Assembly (NCBI GenBank): GCA_965227535.1 | Contig: OZ245761.1 | Location: 4,216,001 to 4,280,000, forward strand | Origin: SZUA-430 sp965227535 | GTDB taxonomy: Bacteria; Pseudomonadota; Alphaproteobacteria; Micropepsales; Micropepsaceae | Length of the DNA stretch: 64,000 nt | Direction of reading: 5' to 3' | Part shown: in pieces, positions 35,943 to 45,287 of the stretch | Layout: each line of letters opens with the position of its first letter | Numbering within the stretch: the stretch's first letter is position 1 | Notes under the pieces: generated by a model | Told to the model about the DNA's origin: nothing | Databases searched by the model: none | What the model saw: the letters and a program-made list of their open reading frames with translations, nothing else | Position numbers and translations under genes: made by a program

Positions 35943-36335
35943 ATGAAGAGACTGTCGACTGCAGTTTTGTTGCTATTTGCGGCGAGCCTCTTTGGTGGGG
36001 CGTTTGCCAGCAGCTGCATCGCTGCGCGAGCGACATTTACCGGCGTGCAAGCGCAAGCCCCGTCGTGTTGTGCGTTGGAGGCCGGTTGCGCTGGCGCTAC
36101 GTGTCTCGCCTCAGTGCAGAGTGCCGGCTGTATCGCCGATACGGAACCATTTGCGGTCACAAAGGCGACCGGAACCGACAACCTCAAAGCGCCAGCGTCA
36201 ACGGCTGCTCTGGTGGTCGTTCCGACCGTCATCGATCTCGGTCGTACGCTTCACCGGTGCGGCCCGCCCCGACATGCCAAGGCGATCAGTGGGTACGGCG
36301 ACACTTTCGCCCGTACAGGACGTCTCCTGATCTAA
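35943..36335 (+). CDS. Small exported Cys-rich protein
   Basis: 130 residues from ATG at 35943, with a signal peptide ending near GGAFASS (residue 24). The mature part has seven cysteines (SCIAA, SCCALEAGCAG, CLASV, AGCIAD and a late Cys), then an Ala/Val segment and a basic tail. The design recalls the exported Cys-rich protein at 60342 that precedes the cus genes. I infer periplasmic metal binding or sensing; no named family is assigned. Its ribosome site is weak. Confidence 0.68.
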   Translation: MKRLSTAVLLLFAASLFGGAFASSCIAARATFTGVQAQAPSCCALEAGCAGATCLASVQSAGCIADTEPFAVTKATGTDNLKAPASTAALVVVPTVIDLGRTLHRCGPPRHAKAISGYGDTFARTGRLLI

Positions 36336-36439
36336 ATGCGCTCGCCCGAATGCCCGGCAACTGCGCAAAGCGCGGGCCGAGAGCCTTAGCGAGGCATTGA
36401 TCAACGTTCGAGCGCGAGCGCGCTCACATGGAGACGCAA

Positions 36440-36700
36440 ATGAAGAAGACATCGGCAATTCTTGCCGCGACGGCTGCCGCATTCATCCTCTCAAGCGGAG
36501 TCGCACCAACGACGATGGCGGCCGAGCAACAGCACAAGCGCTGCTACCGCACGGTTCACAAGCTGCCGTACAGAATTCACGTGGCGTGCCCAAACATGAA
36601 GGACATGAAGACCGAGCCACTGAAGCCGGCGCCGTCTGAACCGGGCCCGCAACCGTCGCCTCGCGAGCCTCAGCCGCAACCCGATCCCGGTCGCAATTGA
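36440..36700 (+). CDS. Small exported protein with Pro-rich tail
   Basis: 86 residues from the second ATG (36440), which has GGAG seven bases upstream. A signal peptide ends around MAAEQ (about residue 28). The mature part has two cysteines (KRCYRT and VACPNM) and a tail rich in Pro and Glu. No family recognised. The stop overlaps the start of a 40-residue membrane protein (TGATG), so the two are probably translated together. Confidence 0.65.
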   Translation: MKKTSAILAATAAAFILSSGVAPTTMAAEQQHKRCYRTVHKLPYRIHVACPNMKDMKTEPLKPAPSEPGPQPSPREPQPQPDPGRN

Positions 36701-36822
36701 TGCCGGACGGGATAATGGCCGGCGGCGGGTGGGGCATGGGCGCGATCTATATTCTGCTGATCGTGTTGCTCGTGCTTGGGATCGCCGCTCCCGCGAAATA
36801 CCCATTTTGGAGCAAAGGCTGA
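36700..36822 (+). CDS. 40-residue single-helix membrane protein
   Basis: The ATG at 36700 overlaps the stop of the preceding gene. It begins MPDGIMAGGGWGMGAIY, then a membrane helix YILLIVLLVLGIAAP, and ends KYPFWSKG. Tiny proteins of this style (Gly/Met/Trp-rich head, one helix, KY-F tail) are common in proteobacterial heavy-metal loci. A strong hairpin follows 11 bases after its stop, which supports it being the last gene of a transcript. Confidence 0.62.
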   Translation: MPDGIMAGGGWGMGAIYILLIVLLVLGIAAPAKYPFWSKG

Positions 36823-36832
36823 CAGCATGTTG

Positions 36833-36863
36833 AATCGCGGCGGTCCAAGAGACCGCCGCGATT
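36833..36863 (+). terminator. Strong hairpin after the small membrane gene
   Basis: Perfect 13-base arms AATCGCGGCGGTC and GACCGCCGCGATT around a 5-base loop, followed by a short T-containing stretch (TTTC). It lies between the small-protein genes and the next FNR-box promoter. Confidence 0.65.
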
Positions 36864-37041
36864 TCGGTGTCGTCGGTCATGCAGATTTTCGCGAGCATCA
36901 GATCGCGGAGTCGATACGTTAATTCGACAAGCGCGCGTGGTATGTATCGGGCGCGTGGGGCGGGGGTTGGTTCGTTGCCCCTTTCGCCGTCACAAGAAGC
37001 GCTGCATTCGCGGTGTAGCGCGTACGAAGAACGACTACAGC

Positions 37042-37055
37042 TTGATATGGGTCAA
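37042..37055 (+). promoter_or_regulatory. FNR/FixK-type box TTGATATGGGTCAA
   Basis: Fits TTGA-N6-TCAA. It lies 57 bases before the DUF2933 start and after the terminator, so it probably drives the run from 37113 through the exporter genes. TACCTG at 37078 is a weak -10 at about the right spacing. Confidence 0.6.
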
Positions 37056-37112
37056 GGTGGCCCGCAGCGACCTGCGGTACCTGGGTAGGGTATCAGGAGA
37101 TAGGAGATCGCC

Positions 37113-37373
37113 ATGGACGTGAAATTAAAGAACGCCAGGTCCGGATTCTTCGGCACGCCTGCCGGGTGGATATTCTGCGCGTTTGCGGTCATCGCACTGT
37201 TCTTCCTCATCGCAGAGCACCGGGCGCATCTGGGCCTTCTCGTTCCCTACCTACCCATTGCCCTTCTCGGCGCGTGCGTTCTTCTGCACGGTTACATGCA
37301 CAGCATGGGCGGCCATGGCAAATCGGATAGCAGCCCTGAGCGCGACGAGCGCCCAAACAAGCACCACCACTGA
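37113..37373 (+). CDS. DUF2933 small membrane protein
   Basis: 86 residues. The start is preceded by AGGAGATAGGAG. Two membrane helices (about 16-34 and 40-62) with a His-rich end (MHSMGGHGK, NKHHH) match DUF2933, a small family found in heavy-metal resistance loci. Function unknown; metal-related membrane work is inferred from context. The next gene starts 14 bases after the stop. Confidence 0.82.
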   Translation: MDVKLKNARSGFFGTPAGWIFCAFAVIALFFLIAEHRAHLGLLVPYLPIALLGACVLLHGYMHSMGGHGKSDSSPERDERPNKHHH

Positions 37374-37387
37374 CGGGAGCACGGCGC

Positions 37388-38062
37388 ATGTTCGAAGCAG
37401 CAAGCGAAACGTCGGCCTACGGGCTTTGGTGGCTCGTCGCAATCAACTCGGCCGTCTTCATTCTGTTCGCCCTGAGTTTCTTCAAGCCGAACACCGCACG
37501 GGATTGGCGCTCGTTCGGCGCCTTCAGCGCCTTCCTGATCGCGCTCTTCACGGAAATGTACGGCTTTCCGCTCACGATCTACCTCGCCTCGGGGTGGCTG
37601 CAGTCCCGCTTCCCCGGCGTCGACTGGCTCGCCCACGATTCCGGCCATTTGCTCGAGACGATGTTCGGCTGGAGCGGCAATCCGCATCTCGGCCCCTTTC
37701 ACCTGTTGAGCTCGGTCTTCATCTTCGGCGGCTTCTGGCTGATCTCCATCGCATGGTATCGGCTTCATGCCGCGCAGAGGGCGAACCTCCTCGCCACACA
37801 GGGTCCCTATGCCTATGTGCGCCATCCGCAATATGCCGGTTTCATCCTGGTGATGCTGGGCTTCCTGCTGCAGTGGCCGACGCTGCTGACGCTTGCCATG
37901 TTTCCGGTACTGACGGTCATGTATGTGCGCCTCGCCCGATCCGAGGAGCGCGAGGCGCTCGCGGAATTCGGCGACGCATATCGGCGCTACATGGACGAGG
38001 TGCCGGCCTTCATTCCCCGTTTCGACCGGCTGTTCGGCGGAAGCCCTTCATCTTCAAAGTAA
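37388..38062 (+). CDS. Isoprenylcysteine/PEMT-like methyltransferase family membrane protein
   Basis: 224 residues with about five membrane segments. The C-terminal half has the ICMT/PEMT signature: GPYAYVRHPQYAGFIL, then YVRLARSEEREALAEFGDAY ahead of RRYMDEVPAFIP. These enzymes methylate small molecules or lipids using S-adenosylmethionine at the membrane; the bacterial substrates are mostly unknown. In metal islands such genes often accompany exporters. It has its own ribosome site, GGGAG. Confidence 0.88.
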   Translation: MFEAASETSAYGLWWLVAINSAVFILFALSFFKPNTARDWRSFGAFSAFLIALFTEMYGFPLTIYLASGWLQSRFPGVDWLAHDSGHLLETMFGWSGNPHLGPFHLLSSVFIFGGFWLISIAWYRLHAAQRANLLATQGPYAYVRHPQYAGFILVMLGFLLQWPTLLTLAMFPVLTVMYVRLARSEEREALAEFGDAYRRYMDEVPAFIPRFDRLFGGSPSSSK

Positions 38063-38098
38063 CGCGATACCCCCGGGCGAGGGAGCGACGGGTCCGAT

Positions 38099-38806
38099 AT
38101 GCCAGAGACGATCTTCAGGGCCCGCGGACTGACGAAGGTCTATGTATCCGGTGAGGTCGAAGTCCGCGCGCTCGCGGGTCTTGATCTCGACATCTCGAAT
38201 GGCGAGATGATCGTTCTGCTGGGACCGTCCGGCAGCGGCAAGTCAACACTGCTCAACATCATGGGCGGGCTGGACCGGGCAACGAGCGGCACGTTGTTTT
38301 TCAAGGACCGCGATCTCACGCAGCTCGACGAGGAAGCGCTGACCTACTACCGCCGCGATCACATCGGCTTCGTGTTCCAGTTTTACAATCTAATTCCTCG
38401 GCTGACCGCATTCGAGAACGTCGCGCTGGTCACGGAGATTTCGAAGAGCCCGATGCACCCGGACGAGGCGCTGTCGCTCGTCGGCCTCAAGGACCGCATG
38501 CATCACTTCCCTTCTCAGCTGTCCGGCGGGGAGCAGCAGCGCGTCGCGATCGCCCGCGCCATTGCCAAGCGGCCCGAGGTGCTGCTCTGCGACGAGCCGA
38601 CGGGCGCTTTGGACTCGAAAACTGGGGTCAAGGTCATTGAAGCGCTGCTTTCGATCAACGAGCAGCTCGGTACGACCACTGTGATCATCACCCACAACGC
38701 CAATATCCAGAGCGTGGCCGATCGGGTGCTGCATTTCTCTGATGGACAGATCTCGAAGGTCCAAAAAAACGAGTCGCGCCACAAAGCGGCTGAAGTCACC
38801 TGGTGA
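38099..38806 (+). CDS. ABC exporter ATPase (LolD/MacB type)
   Basis: 235 residues, full length. Walker A GPSGSGKST near 42, Q-loop FVFQFYNLIPR, ABC signature LSGGEQQRVAIARA, Walker B VLLCDEPTGALD, and the His loop VIITHN are all present. LolD/MacB-type ATPases power FtsX-like permeases. Its stop overlaps the permease start, and an HlyD-like adaptor follows, giving a MacAB-style or DevBCA-style set. Confidence 0.94.
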   Translation: MPETIFRARGLTKVYVSGEVEVRALAGLDLDISNGEMIVLLGPSGSGKSTLLNIMGGLDRATSGTLFFKDRDLTQLDEEALTYYRRDHIGFVFQFYNLIPRLTAFENVALVTEISKSPMHPDEALSLVGLKDRMHHFPSQLSGGEQQRVAIARAIAKRPEVLLCDEPTGALDSKTGVKVIEALLSINEQLGTTTVIITHNANIQSVADRVLHFSDGQISKVQKNESRHKAAEVTW

Positions 38807-41175
38807 TGGCCATGAGCGTGCTCAATTTAAAGCTCATGCGCGACCTGAAATGGATGTGGGCGCAGGTCTTGGCGATCGCGCTCGTCATCGCCGGCGGCGT
38901 TGCGACGCTCGTGCTCGCGGTCGGGTCGCATCATTCGCTCGACGAGACACGGACCGCGTACTACGAGCGTTATGGATTCGCCGATGTATTCGCTCAGGTG
39001 CGCCGTGCGCCAAATTCTGTCATCCGGCAGATCGAGGAAATCCCCGGCGTCGCGATGTTCGAGACGCGGATCGCGCAACTGGCGCTCCTCGACATTCCAA
39101 ACTTCCGCGAACCCGCGACCGGTCAGTTCATCTCGCTGCCGGACAAGCGCGAGCAGGTTCTGAACCGGCTGTACATGCGCTCGGGCCGCGTTCCGGATCC
39201 GGCCAGCGAGCGCGAAGTCGTCGTCAACGAGAGTTTCGCCAGTGCCCATGGATTTGGCGTGGGTTCGCGCTTTGCCGCCATCCTGAATGGGCGCAAGCGG
39301 GACTTGACGATCGTCGGTACGGCCCTCTCGCCTGAGTTCATATATGCCGTGGGACCCGGCGACATCATGCCCGACAATCGCCGCTACGGCGTGATCTGGA
39401 TGTCGGAACGGGCACTGGCGGGCGCTTACAATCTCAAAGACGGATTTTCCTCGGTTGCGGTGAAGCTTCTGCCCGGTGCGTCCGAAGGCGAAGTTATCCG
39501 GCGGCTCGATGATCTTCTCGAGCGCTACGGCGGGCGCGCCGCCTATGGCCGCAAGGATCAGACGTCGCATGCCTGGCTCGACCACGAGCTCGACATGTTG
39601 AACAACATGAGCCGCACCCTGCCGCCGATCTTCCTCCTCGTCACGGCGTTCCTTGTAAATCTCACGCTTGGACGTCTCGTCGCTCTCGAGCGCGAGCATA
39701 TCGGCCTGTTGAAGGCGCTTGGCTACACCAACCGCGCCGCGGCTGCGCACTATCTGAAGTTCGTGCTGGTGATTGCGCTGGCGGGCATCGCCATCGGCAG
39801 CCTTGCCGGAACGTGGATCGGCAGCATTGTCACGCAATTGTTCGGCGACTTCTTTCGCTTTCCATTTCTGCTGTTCAGCCGGGACGTCTCCACCTACGTG
39901 ATCGGCGCGGGCTTGAGTCTCGTGGCCGCTGCCGTCGGTGCCGCTCGTGCGCTACGCGATGTGATGAGGCTCCCACCCGCCGTGGCGATGCAGGCGCCGG
40001 CGCCGCCACGGTTCCGGCGCATACTGCCGGCGACCTTCGCAGTCAGCCGAATGATAAGGCAGCCTACGGTGATGGCGTTGCGAAGCATCGTCTCGCATCC
40101 CGCCCGCACCGGCTTCACCATGCTCGGCATTGCGATGGCGACCGGCATCTTGGTCGTGTCCCTGTTCACGCGCGACACGATGGAGCTCTTGATCGACGTG
40201 ACGTACTTCCTGGCCGATCGCCAGGACGCCACGATGACGTTCGGCGAGCGCCGCCCCGCGGACGTCATCTACGAGGTCGCGCATCTTCCCGGGCTTCTCC
40301 TCGCCGAGCCGTCGCGCGAAGTGCCGGTGCGGATCCGGCGTGGCAGCGTCGAGCGTCGCATTCTCCTCAGCGGAAAGACGAAGGGCGCCGATCTCAGTCG
40401 CATCATCGATGTCAACCTGCACCCCGTGGTCCTTCCCGAGAACGGCTTGGCGATCTCGTCCATGTTGGCCCAAGTGCTCGGCGTGCGCGTAGGCGATGAG
40501 GTCGAGGTCGACCTTCTGGAGGGAGAGCGCCGCACAGTCACGCTGCCGGTGGCCGCCACAGTCGAAGATTATTTCGGCATCAGGGCGATGATGGATGCGG
40601 GGGCGCTGCAGCGCCTGATGCGCGAAGGCCCGGCGGTCAACAGTGTGCATGTCAGCGTCGACACAAGCCTCCTCGATTCCTTCTACACCAAAATCAAGAC
40701 GATGCCCGTCGTCAGCGGGCTCGCTCTGCAGCACGTCTCGCTCGGGAATTTCCGCGACGCGGTGGCACTTCTCATCACGACAATGGCGGGCATCTATGCC
40801 GGGCTCGCGGCGATCATCGCTTTCGGGGTCGTCTACAACAACGCTCGCATCTCGCTGTCGGAGAGCGCGCGCGATCTCGCCAGCCTGCGTGTGATTGGTT
40901 TCACGCGCGCGGAAGTGTTGCAGATCCTGTTGCTGGAGCTTGCACTGCTGACTTTGATCGCGCAGCCGGCCGGCTGGGCCTTCGGCTACGGCTTGGCTTG
41001 GATCATGAAGACCCGCCTTGCCGGTGAGCTGATGCGCGTACGTTTGGTGGTCGAGCCCTTCACCTACGCGTTGGCAAGTATGACCGTGATTCTGGCGGCT
41101 TTGTTCTCGGCGCTTGTTGTGCGCAGCCGCGTCTACGCCCTCGACCTTGTTTCCGTTCTCAAGACCCGGGATTGA
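38806..41175 (+). CDS. FtsX-like ABC permease, two FtsX domains
   Basis: 789 residues from the ATG overlapping the ATPase stop (GTG at 38803 is an alternative). One N-terminal helix (about 17-38) is followed by a periplasmic MacB-like domain, three helices (about 265-385), a second periplasmic domain (about 420-640), and three more helices to the end. Duplicated FtsX domains of this size occur in lipoprotein or peptide exporters. No substrate can be read from the sequence. Confidence 0.9.
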   Translation: MAMSVLNLKLMRDLKWMWAQVLAIALVIAGGVATLVLAVGSHHSLDETRTAYYERYGFADVFAQVRRAPNSVIRQIEEIPGVAMFETRIAQLALLDIPNFREPATGQFISLPDKREQVLNRLYMRSGRVPDPASEREVVVNESFASAHGFGVGSRFAAILNGRKRDLTIVGTALSPEFIYAVGPGDIMPDNRRYGVIWMSERALAGAYNLKDGFSSVAVKLLPGASEGEVIRRLDDLLERYGGRAAYGRKDQTSHAWLDHELDMLNNMSRTLPPIFLLVTAFLVNLTLGRLVALEREHIGLLKALGYTNRAAAAHYLKFVLVIALAGIAIGSLAGTWIGSIVTQLFGDFFRFPFLLFSRDVSTYVIGAGLSLVAAAVGAARALRDVMRLPPAVAMQAPAPPRFRRILPATFAVSRMIRQPTVMALRSIVSHPARTGFTMLGIAMATGILVVSLFTRDTMELLIDVTYFLADRQDATMTFGERRPADVIYEVAHLPGLLLAEPSREVPVRIRRGSVERRILLSGKTKGADLSRIIDVNLHPVVLPENGLAISSMLAQVLGVRVGDEVEVDLLEGERRTVTLPVAATVEDYFGIRAMMDAGALQRLMREGPAVNSVHVSVDTSLLDSFYTKIKTMPVVSGLALQHVSLGNFRDAVALLITTMAGIYAGLAAIIAFGVVYNNARISLSESARDLASLRVIGFTRAEVLQILLLELALLTLIAQPAGWAFGYGLAWIMKTRLAGELMRVRLVVEPFTYALASMTVILAALFSALVVRSRVYALDLVSVLKTRD

Positions 41176-41177
41176 AC

Positions 41178-42386
41178 ATGAAGATTTCCACCAACCGTGC
41201 CATAGGGATCACCGTCGCCGTCATCGTTGTCGCGGCGCTGGCATGGCTCGCGTGGCCAAGCCCCGTCCCGGTCGACCTGGCGAAGGCGGCACGTGGTTCG
41301 ATGGAGGTGACCGTCGACGAGGAAGCCCGCACGCGCGTGCGCCAAGTCTATACGGTGTCGGCGCCGCTCACGGGGACCGTCTTGAGATCGGGGCGCGAAG
41401 TCGGCGATTTCGTCAAGGCCAACGAAACAGTGGTCGTCGTGATGAAGCCCACCGCGCCCAGCTTTCATGACCCGCGCTTGCATCAGGAGCTGCTTTCCGC
41501 GCTTTCAGCCGCGGAGGCTGCGGTCGCGCTTGCGAATGCGGAGCGCCGGCGGGTCGAGGCTGCGCTGAATTACGCGCGCCAACAACTGCGCCGGATACAG
41601 CCTCTGGCAGCCAATGGAACGGTTTCGCGTAGCGCCCTGGACAAAGCAACGGCGGAGGCCGAAACGACCGAAGCAGCACTGGCGCGGGCCGTCGCGGAGG
41701 TGCAGGTCCGCCGCAACGAACGTGAAAGCGCGGCGGCGCGTCTCAAGAATCCGGTCGACGCAGCCTTCGCTTCCGGGGATGGGGCCGGGTGCTGCGTGCA
41801 AATTCGCGCCCCGATCACTGGACAGGTCCTGAGCCTGCTGCAGAAGAGCGAGACCGTGGTTCCGGCGGGAACGCCGCTCATCGAAATCGGCGATCCGCAG
41901 GATCTCGAGATCGTGGCCGAGCTCTTGTCGGCCGACGCCGTACAGGTGCGAGCCGGCGCGGACGTGCGCATCGACGGATGGGGCGGTGAAGCCGTGAGAG
42001 GACGCGTGCGCCGCGTCGAGCCGAGCGGGTTCTTGAAGATCTCCGCGCTTGGGATTGAAGAGCAGCGCGTTCGGGCGATCGTCGATGTCCTCGATCCGCC
42101 GGAACGCCGGGCGAGCCTTGGGCATGACTATCGCGTCATCGTGCACATCGGGACGTGGAAGGGCGACAAGGTCCTGACCGTCCCGATCGGCGCTCTCTTC
42201 CGCGCCGGCAATGAGTGGTCGGTGTTCAAAGTCACGAGCGGACGCGCGAAGACGACCGCAATTGCCGTCGGCCATCGCAACAGCCGGACAGCGGAAGTGC
42301 TGTCCGGCGTGGCGGACGGCGATGAAGTGGTGCTGCACCCGAGCGACCGTGTCAGCGACGGCGCGCGGGTTGCGCAACGCGAATAG
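41178..42386 (+). CDS. HlyD/RND-type periplasmic adaptor
   Basis: 402 residues from ATG at 41178 (a TTG at 41172 that overlaps the permease stop is possible). An N-terminal helix (about 9-28) is followed by a barrel-sandwich hybrid, split by a helical hairpin (about 95-190), then a beta-barrel and a membrane-proximal domain. The lipoyl-like half APITGQVLSLLQKSE is clear. It should link the FtsX permease to an outer-membrane channel; no TolC-like gene is in the window. A two-Cys spot (GAGCCVQIRAP) sits at the start of the second half-motif. Confidence 0.9.
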   Translation: MKISTNRAIGITVAVIVVAALAWLAWPSPVPVDLAKAARGSMEVTVDEEARTRVRQVYTVSAPLTGTVLRSGREVGDFVKANETVVVVMKPTAPSFHDPRLHQELLSALSAAEAAVALANAERRRVEAALNYARQQLRRIQPLAANGTVSRSALDKATAEAETTEAALARAVAEVQVRRNERESAAARLKNPVDAAFASGDGAGCCVQIRAPITGQVLSLLQKSETVVPAGTPLIEIGDPQDLEIVAELLSADAVQVRAGADVRIDGWGGEAVRGRVRRVEPSGFLKISALGIEEQRVRAIVDVLDPPERRASLGHDYRVIVHIGTWKGDKVLTVPIGALFRAGNEWSVFKVTSGRAKTTAIAVGHRNSRTAEVLSGVADGDEVVLHPSDRVSDGARVAQRE

Positions 42387-42408
42387 AAGCTAGGAGGCGA
42401 TCAAAGTC

Positions 42409-43782
42409 ATGAAACTCAGTTTTCTCGGCGGTGCCGGCACCGTAACCGGCTCCAAATACCTGATCGAGCACGCGGGCCGGCGCGTGCTCGTGGATTGCGG
42501 TCTCTTCCAGGGCTATAAGACGCTTCGCGAGCGGAACTGGGCGGCACCGCCATTCGACCCGAGCGCAATCGACGCTGTGGTTCTGACCCACGCGCATCTC
42601 GATCACACCGGCTACCTGCCGCTTCTCGTCAAGCGGGGTTTCAAGGGCCCCGCATATTGTACGGAGGCGACGGCCGAACTCTGTCGCATCCTCCTTCCCG
42701 ACAGCGCGCGGCTGCAAGAAGAAGACGCGGAGCGGGCGAACCGCAAGCGCTATACGAAGCACAAACCCGGGCAGCCGCTCTACGACGTGCGCGACGCCGA
42801 GCGTGCTCTCAGGCAATTGACACCGAAGTCCTTTGCGACCGAATTCTCCGTCACCCCGGACATGCGGGTTAGCTTTTCCCCGGCCGGGCACATTCTTGGC
42901 GCAGCGACGGTTGCGCTTCGTGCCCCGGGCACGAGCATTGCGTTCAGCGGCGACGTCGGCAGGCCGGACGACCCGGTAACGCGGCCGCCTGCGCCCTTGG
43001 GCGCTTCAGACTACATCGTCGTCGAGTCCACCTACGGTGACCGTCTGCACGATCGCACCGATCCGCATGAAGGTCTTGGCAACGTCATCGCCAAAGTCGC
43101 AGCGCGCGGTGGGGTCGTCATCATTCCATCCTTCGCGGTCGGACGGGCGCAGACGCTCTTGTGGTGCATTCATCGCCTGAAGGCCGAACGAAAAATTCCG
43201 CAAAACCTTCCGATCTATTTGAATAGTCCTATGGCCACAGATGTGACGGCCATCTATCACCGGCACCGCGACGAACACCGGCTGAGCTTCGAGGAGTGCG
43301 AGGCCATGTGTCATGCCGCCCAGATCGTCAATTCCGTCGCGGAGTCGAAGGCTCTGAACGCGCGCAAGGGGCCCATGGTGATCATTGCCGGCAGCGGCAT
43401 GGCGACCGGCGGACGCGTCGTGCATCACCTGAAGGCCTTTGCGCCCGATCCGCGCAACGCCGTCGTCTTCGCGGGCTTTCAGGCCGGCGGCACGCGTGGC
43501 GCCGCGATGCTGCGTGGCGCACAGACCATCCGCATTCACGGCGAGGACGTGCCGGTGCGGGCGGAGGTCGCGATGCTGAGCAATCTGTCGGCTCACGCGG
43601 ACTATCGCGAGATCCTTGATTGGCTCGGTCACGTGCCGAAGCCGCCGCGTCGAATCTTCGTCACGCACGGCGAACCCGCCGCCGCGGACGCCTTGCGCCT
43701 GCGCATCAAAGACGAACTCGGCTGGAATAGCCACGTTCCGGACCATTTGGAATCGGTCGAATTGGAGGAGCGCGGTTCATGA
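42409..43782 (+). CDS. Beta-CASP metallo-beta-lactamase RNase-like hydrolase
   Basis: 457 residues with AGGAGG upstream. Motifs in order: FLGGAGTVTGSKYL, the metal site HAHLDHTG near 61-68, SPAGHILGAA, SGDVGR, the beta-CASP region IPSFAVGRAQTLL, and the terminal ANLSAHADY-like segment SNLSAHADYREIL. Members of this family are CPSF/Ysh1-like RNA nucleases. It heads an overlapping block with AMP phosphorylase and PRPP synthetase-like genes, a layout I recall from other proteobacteria. RNA turnover feeding nucleotide salvage is a reasonable guess. Confidence 0.92.
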   Translation: MKLSFLGGAGTVTGSKYLIEHAGRRVLVDCGLFQGYKTLRERNWAAPPFDPSAIDAVVLTHAHLDHTGYLPLLVKRGFKGPAYCTEATAELCRILLPDSARLQEEDAERANRKRYTKHKPGQPLYDVRDAERALRQLTPKSFATEFSVTPDMRVSFSPAGHILGAATVALRAPGTSIAFSGDVGRPDDPVTRPPAPLGASDYIVVESTYGDRLHDRTDPHEGLGNVIAKVAARGGVVIIPSFAVGRAQTLLWCIHRLKAERKIPQNLPIYLNSPMATDVTAIYHRHRDEHRLSFEECEAMCHAAQIVNSVAESKALNARKGPMVIIAGSGMATGGRVVHHLKAFAPDPRNAVVFAGFQAGGTRGAAMLRGAQTIRIHGEDVPVRAEVAMLSNLSAHADYREILDWLGHVPKPPRRIFVTHGEPAAADALRLRIKDELGWNSHVPDHLESVELEERGS

Positions 43783-45287
43783 GCGACGCTCAAGCACCGG
43801 TCATTCGTGCGCACCGCATGGGCATCGATACGTATCAAGAGCCTGTGGTTTTCATGCGCGCCGATTGTCATGTGTGCCGCTCCGAAGGTTTTCAGGTACA
43901 GGCCCGCGTAAAGGTTTCGGCCGGCGGGCAGTCCGTGATCGCCACGCTGAACATTGTCTCTGCCGACCTCCTTCCGCTCGATGAGGCCGGGCTTTCGGAG
44001 GCGGCTTGGCGCGAGTTACGTCCGCAAGAGGGACAGAAGCTCGACTTTGCGCATCCAGAACCGCTGCAGTCCTTTTCGCACGTACGGCGAAAGATCTACG
44101 GGTCCGAGCTCGGGGCTGCGGAGAGCATGGCCATTGTTCGCGATGTCGTTGCGGGCCGCTATTCGCCCATCGAGCTTGCAGCCTTTCTCACCGCCTGCGC
44201 CGGCGAGCGGACGTCGCTTGAGGAAGCCATCGCGCTTACCCGCGCGATGGCCGCGACCGGATCGACACTGAGCTGGCCTGCACGAGTGGTCGTCGACAAG
44301 CACTGCATTGGCGGATTGCCCGGCAACCGCACGACACCGATCATCGTCGCCATTGCCGCCGCGGCCGGACTGACCATGCCCAAGACATCGTCGCGGGCGA
44401 TCACCTCGCCCGCTGGGACGGCGGATGTTATGGAGACGCTGACGCCGGTCGCGCTTAGCCTGGACGAAATGCGCCGCGTCGTCGAACGAGAAGGCGGCTG
44501 CATCGTTTGGGGTGGCGCGATGGATTTGAGCCCCGCCGACGATATCCTGATCCGCATCGAGCGGCCGCTCGATTTCGACAGCGACGGGCAGCTGATCGCC
44601 TCGGTTCTGTCCAAGAAGCTCGCGGCCGGCTCCACGCATGTCGTGATCGACGTGCCGGTCGGACCTACGGCAAAGGTGCGGTCTCAGGAAGCCGCGCGCA
44701 AACTGATCAACAAGCTTGCGCTCGTCGCCGCGGCGATAGGTCTGGACATTCGCGCGGTCGAGACGGTAGGCGCGGAGCCAGTCGGTGTCGGGATCGGTCC
44801 GGCACTTGAAGCGCGCGACGTCTTGGCGGTTTTGAAGGGTGAGAAGAACGCACCGTCGGATTTGCGGGGGCGCGCGCTGCGGCTTGCGGCGGAGACACTC
44901 GTCTTGGGCGGAAGGGCCGGCGGCGGCGCCCTCGAGGAGGCGACCCGTATTCTCGATGGTGGTCAGGCCTGGCAGAAGTTCCAAGCCATTTGCGCGGCGC
45001 AGGGTGGGCTTCGGTCGCCACCGGTCGCGCCGTACACGAAGGACTTCACGGCCGATCGGCGAAGCCGGGTCGCTGCAATCGACAATCGCAAGCTTTCGCG
45101 GGTCGCAAAGCTGGCTGGGGCGCCGACGTCACCGGCCGCGGGCCTTGCGTTGCGCGCGCGGACCGGAGACCTCGTGGAAAAAGGTCAACCCTTGTTCACA
45201 CTGCATTCTCAAACACGCGGTGAGATGGCCTACGCGGCGACATATGCGGAGGGCCACGGCGCACCGTTCCAGCTGGAGCCTGCCTAA
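43779..45287 (+). CDS. AMP phosphorylase-type (thymidine phosphorylase family) enzyme
   Basis: 502 residues; start overlaps the previous stop, with GGAGGAG upstream. The central motif DKHCIGGLPGNRTTPI and then PKTSSRAITSPAGTADVME are those of archaeal AMP phosphorylase rather than the KHSTGGVGDK motif of DeoA. The extra N-terminal about 85 residues are also an AMP-phosphorylase trait. Known members convert a nucleoside monophosphate and phosphate to ribose-1,5-bisphosphate and free base. No ribose-bisphosphate isomerase or RuBisCO gene is in the window, so the fate of the product here is open. Confidence 0.88.
   Translation: MSDAQAPVIRAHRMGIDTYQEPVVFMRADCHVCRSEGFQVQARVKVSAGGQSVIATLNIVSADLLPLDEAGLSEAAWRELRPQEGQKLDFAHPEPLQSFSHVRRKIYGSELGAAESMAIVRDVVAGRYSPIELAAFLTACAGERTSLEEAIALTRAMAATGSTLSWPARVVVDKHCIGGLPGNRTTPIIVAIAAAAGLTMPKTSSRAITSPAGTADVMETLTPVALSLDEMRRVVEREGGCIVWGGAMDLSPADDILIRIERPLDFDSDGQLIASVLSKKLAAGSTHVVIDVPVGPTAKVRSQEAARKLINKLALVAAAIGLDIRAVETVGAEPVGVGIGPALEARDVLAVLKGEKNAPSDLRGRALRLAAETLVLGGRAGGGALEEATRILDGGQAWQKFQAICAAQGGLRSPPVAPYTKDFTADRRSRVAAIDNRKLSRVAKLAGAPTSPAAGLALRARTGDLVEKGQPLFTLHSQTRGEMAYAATYAEGHGAPFQLEPA

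Noticed and set aside
36411..36425. GAGCGCGAGCGCGCTC palindrome before the small exported protein
   Set aside because: Simple GC alternation common in this genome; no regulator consensus and no promoter next to it.
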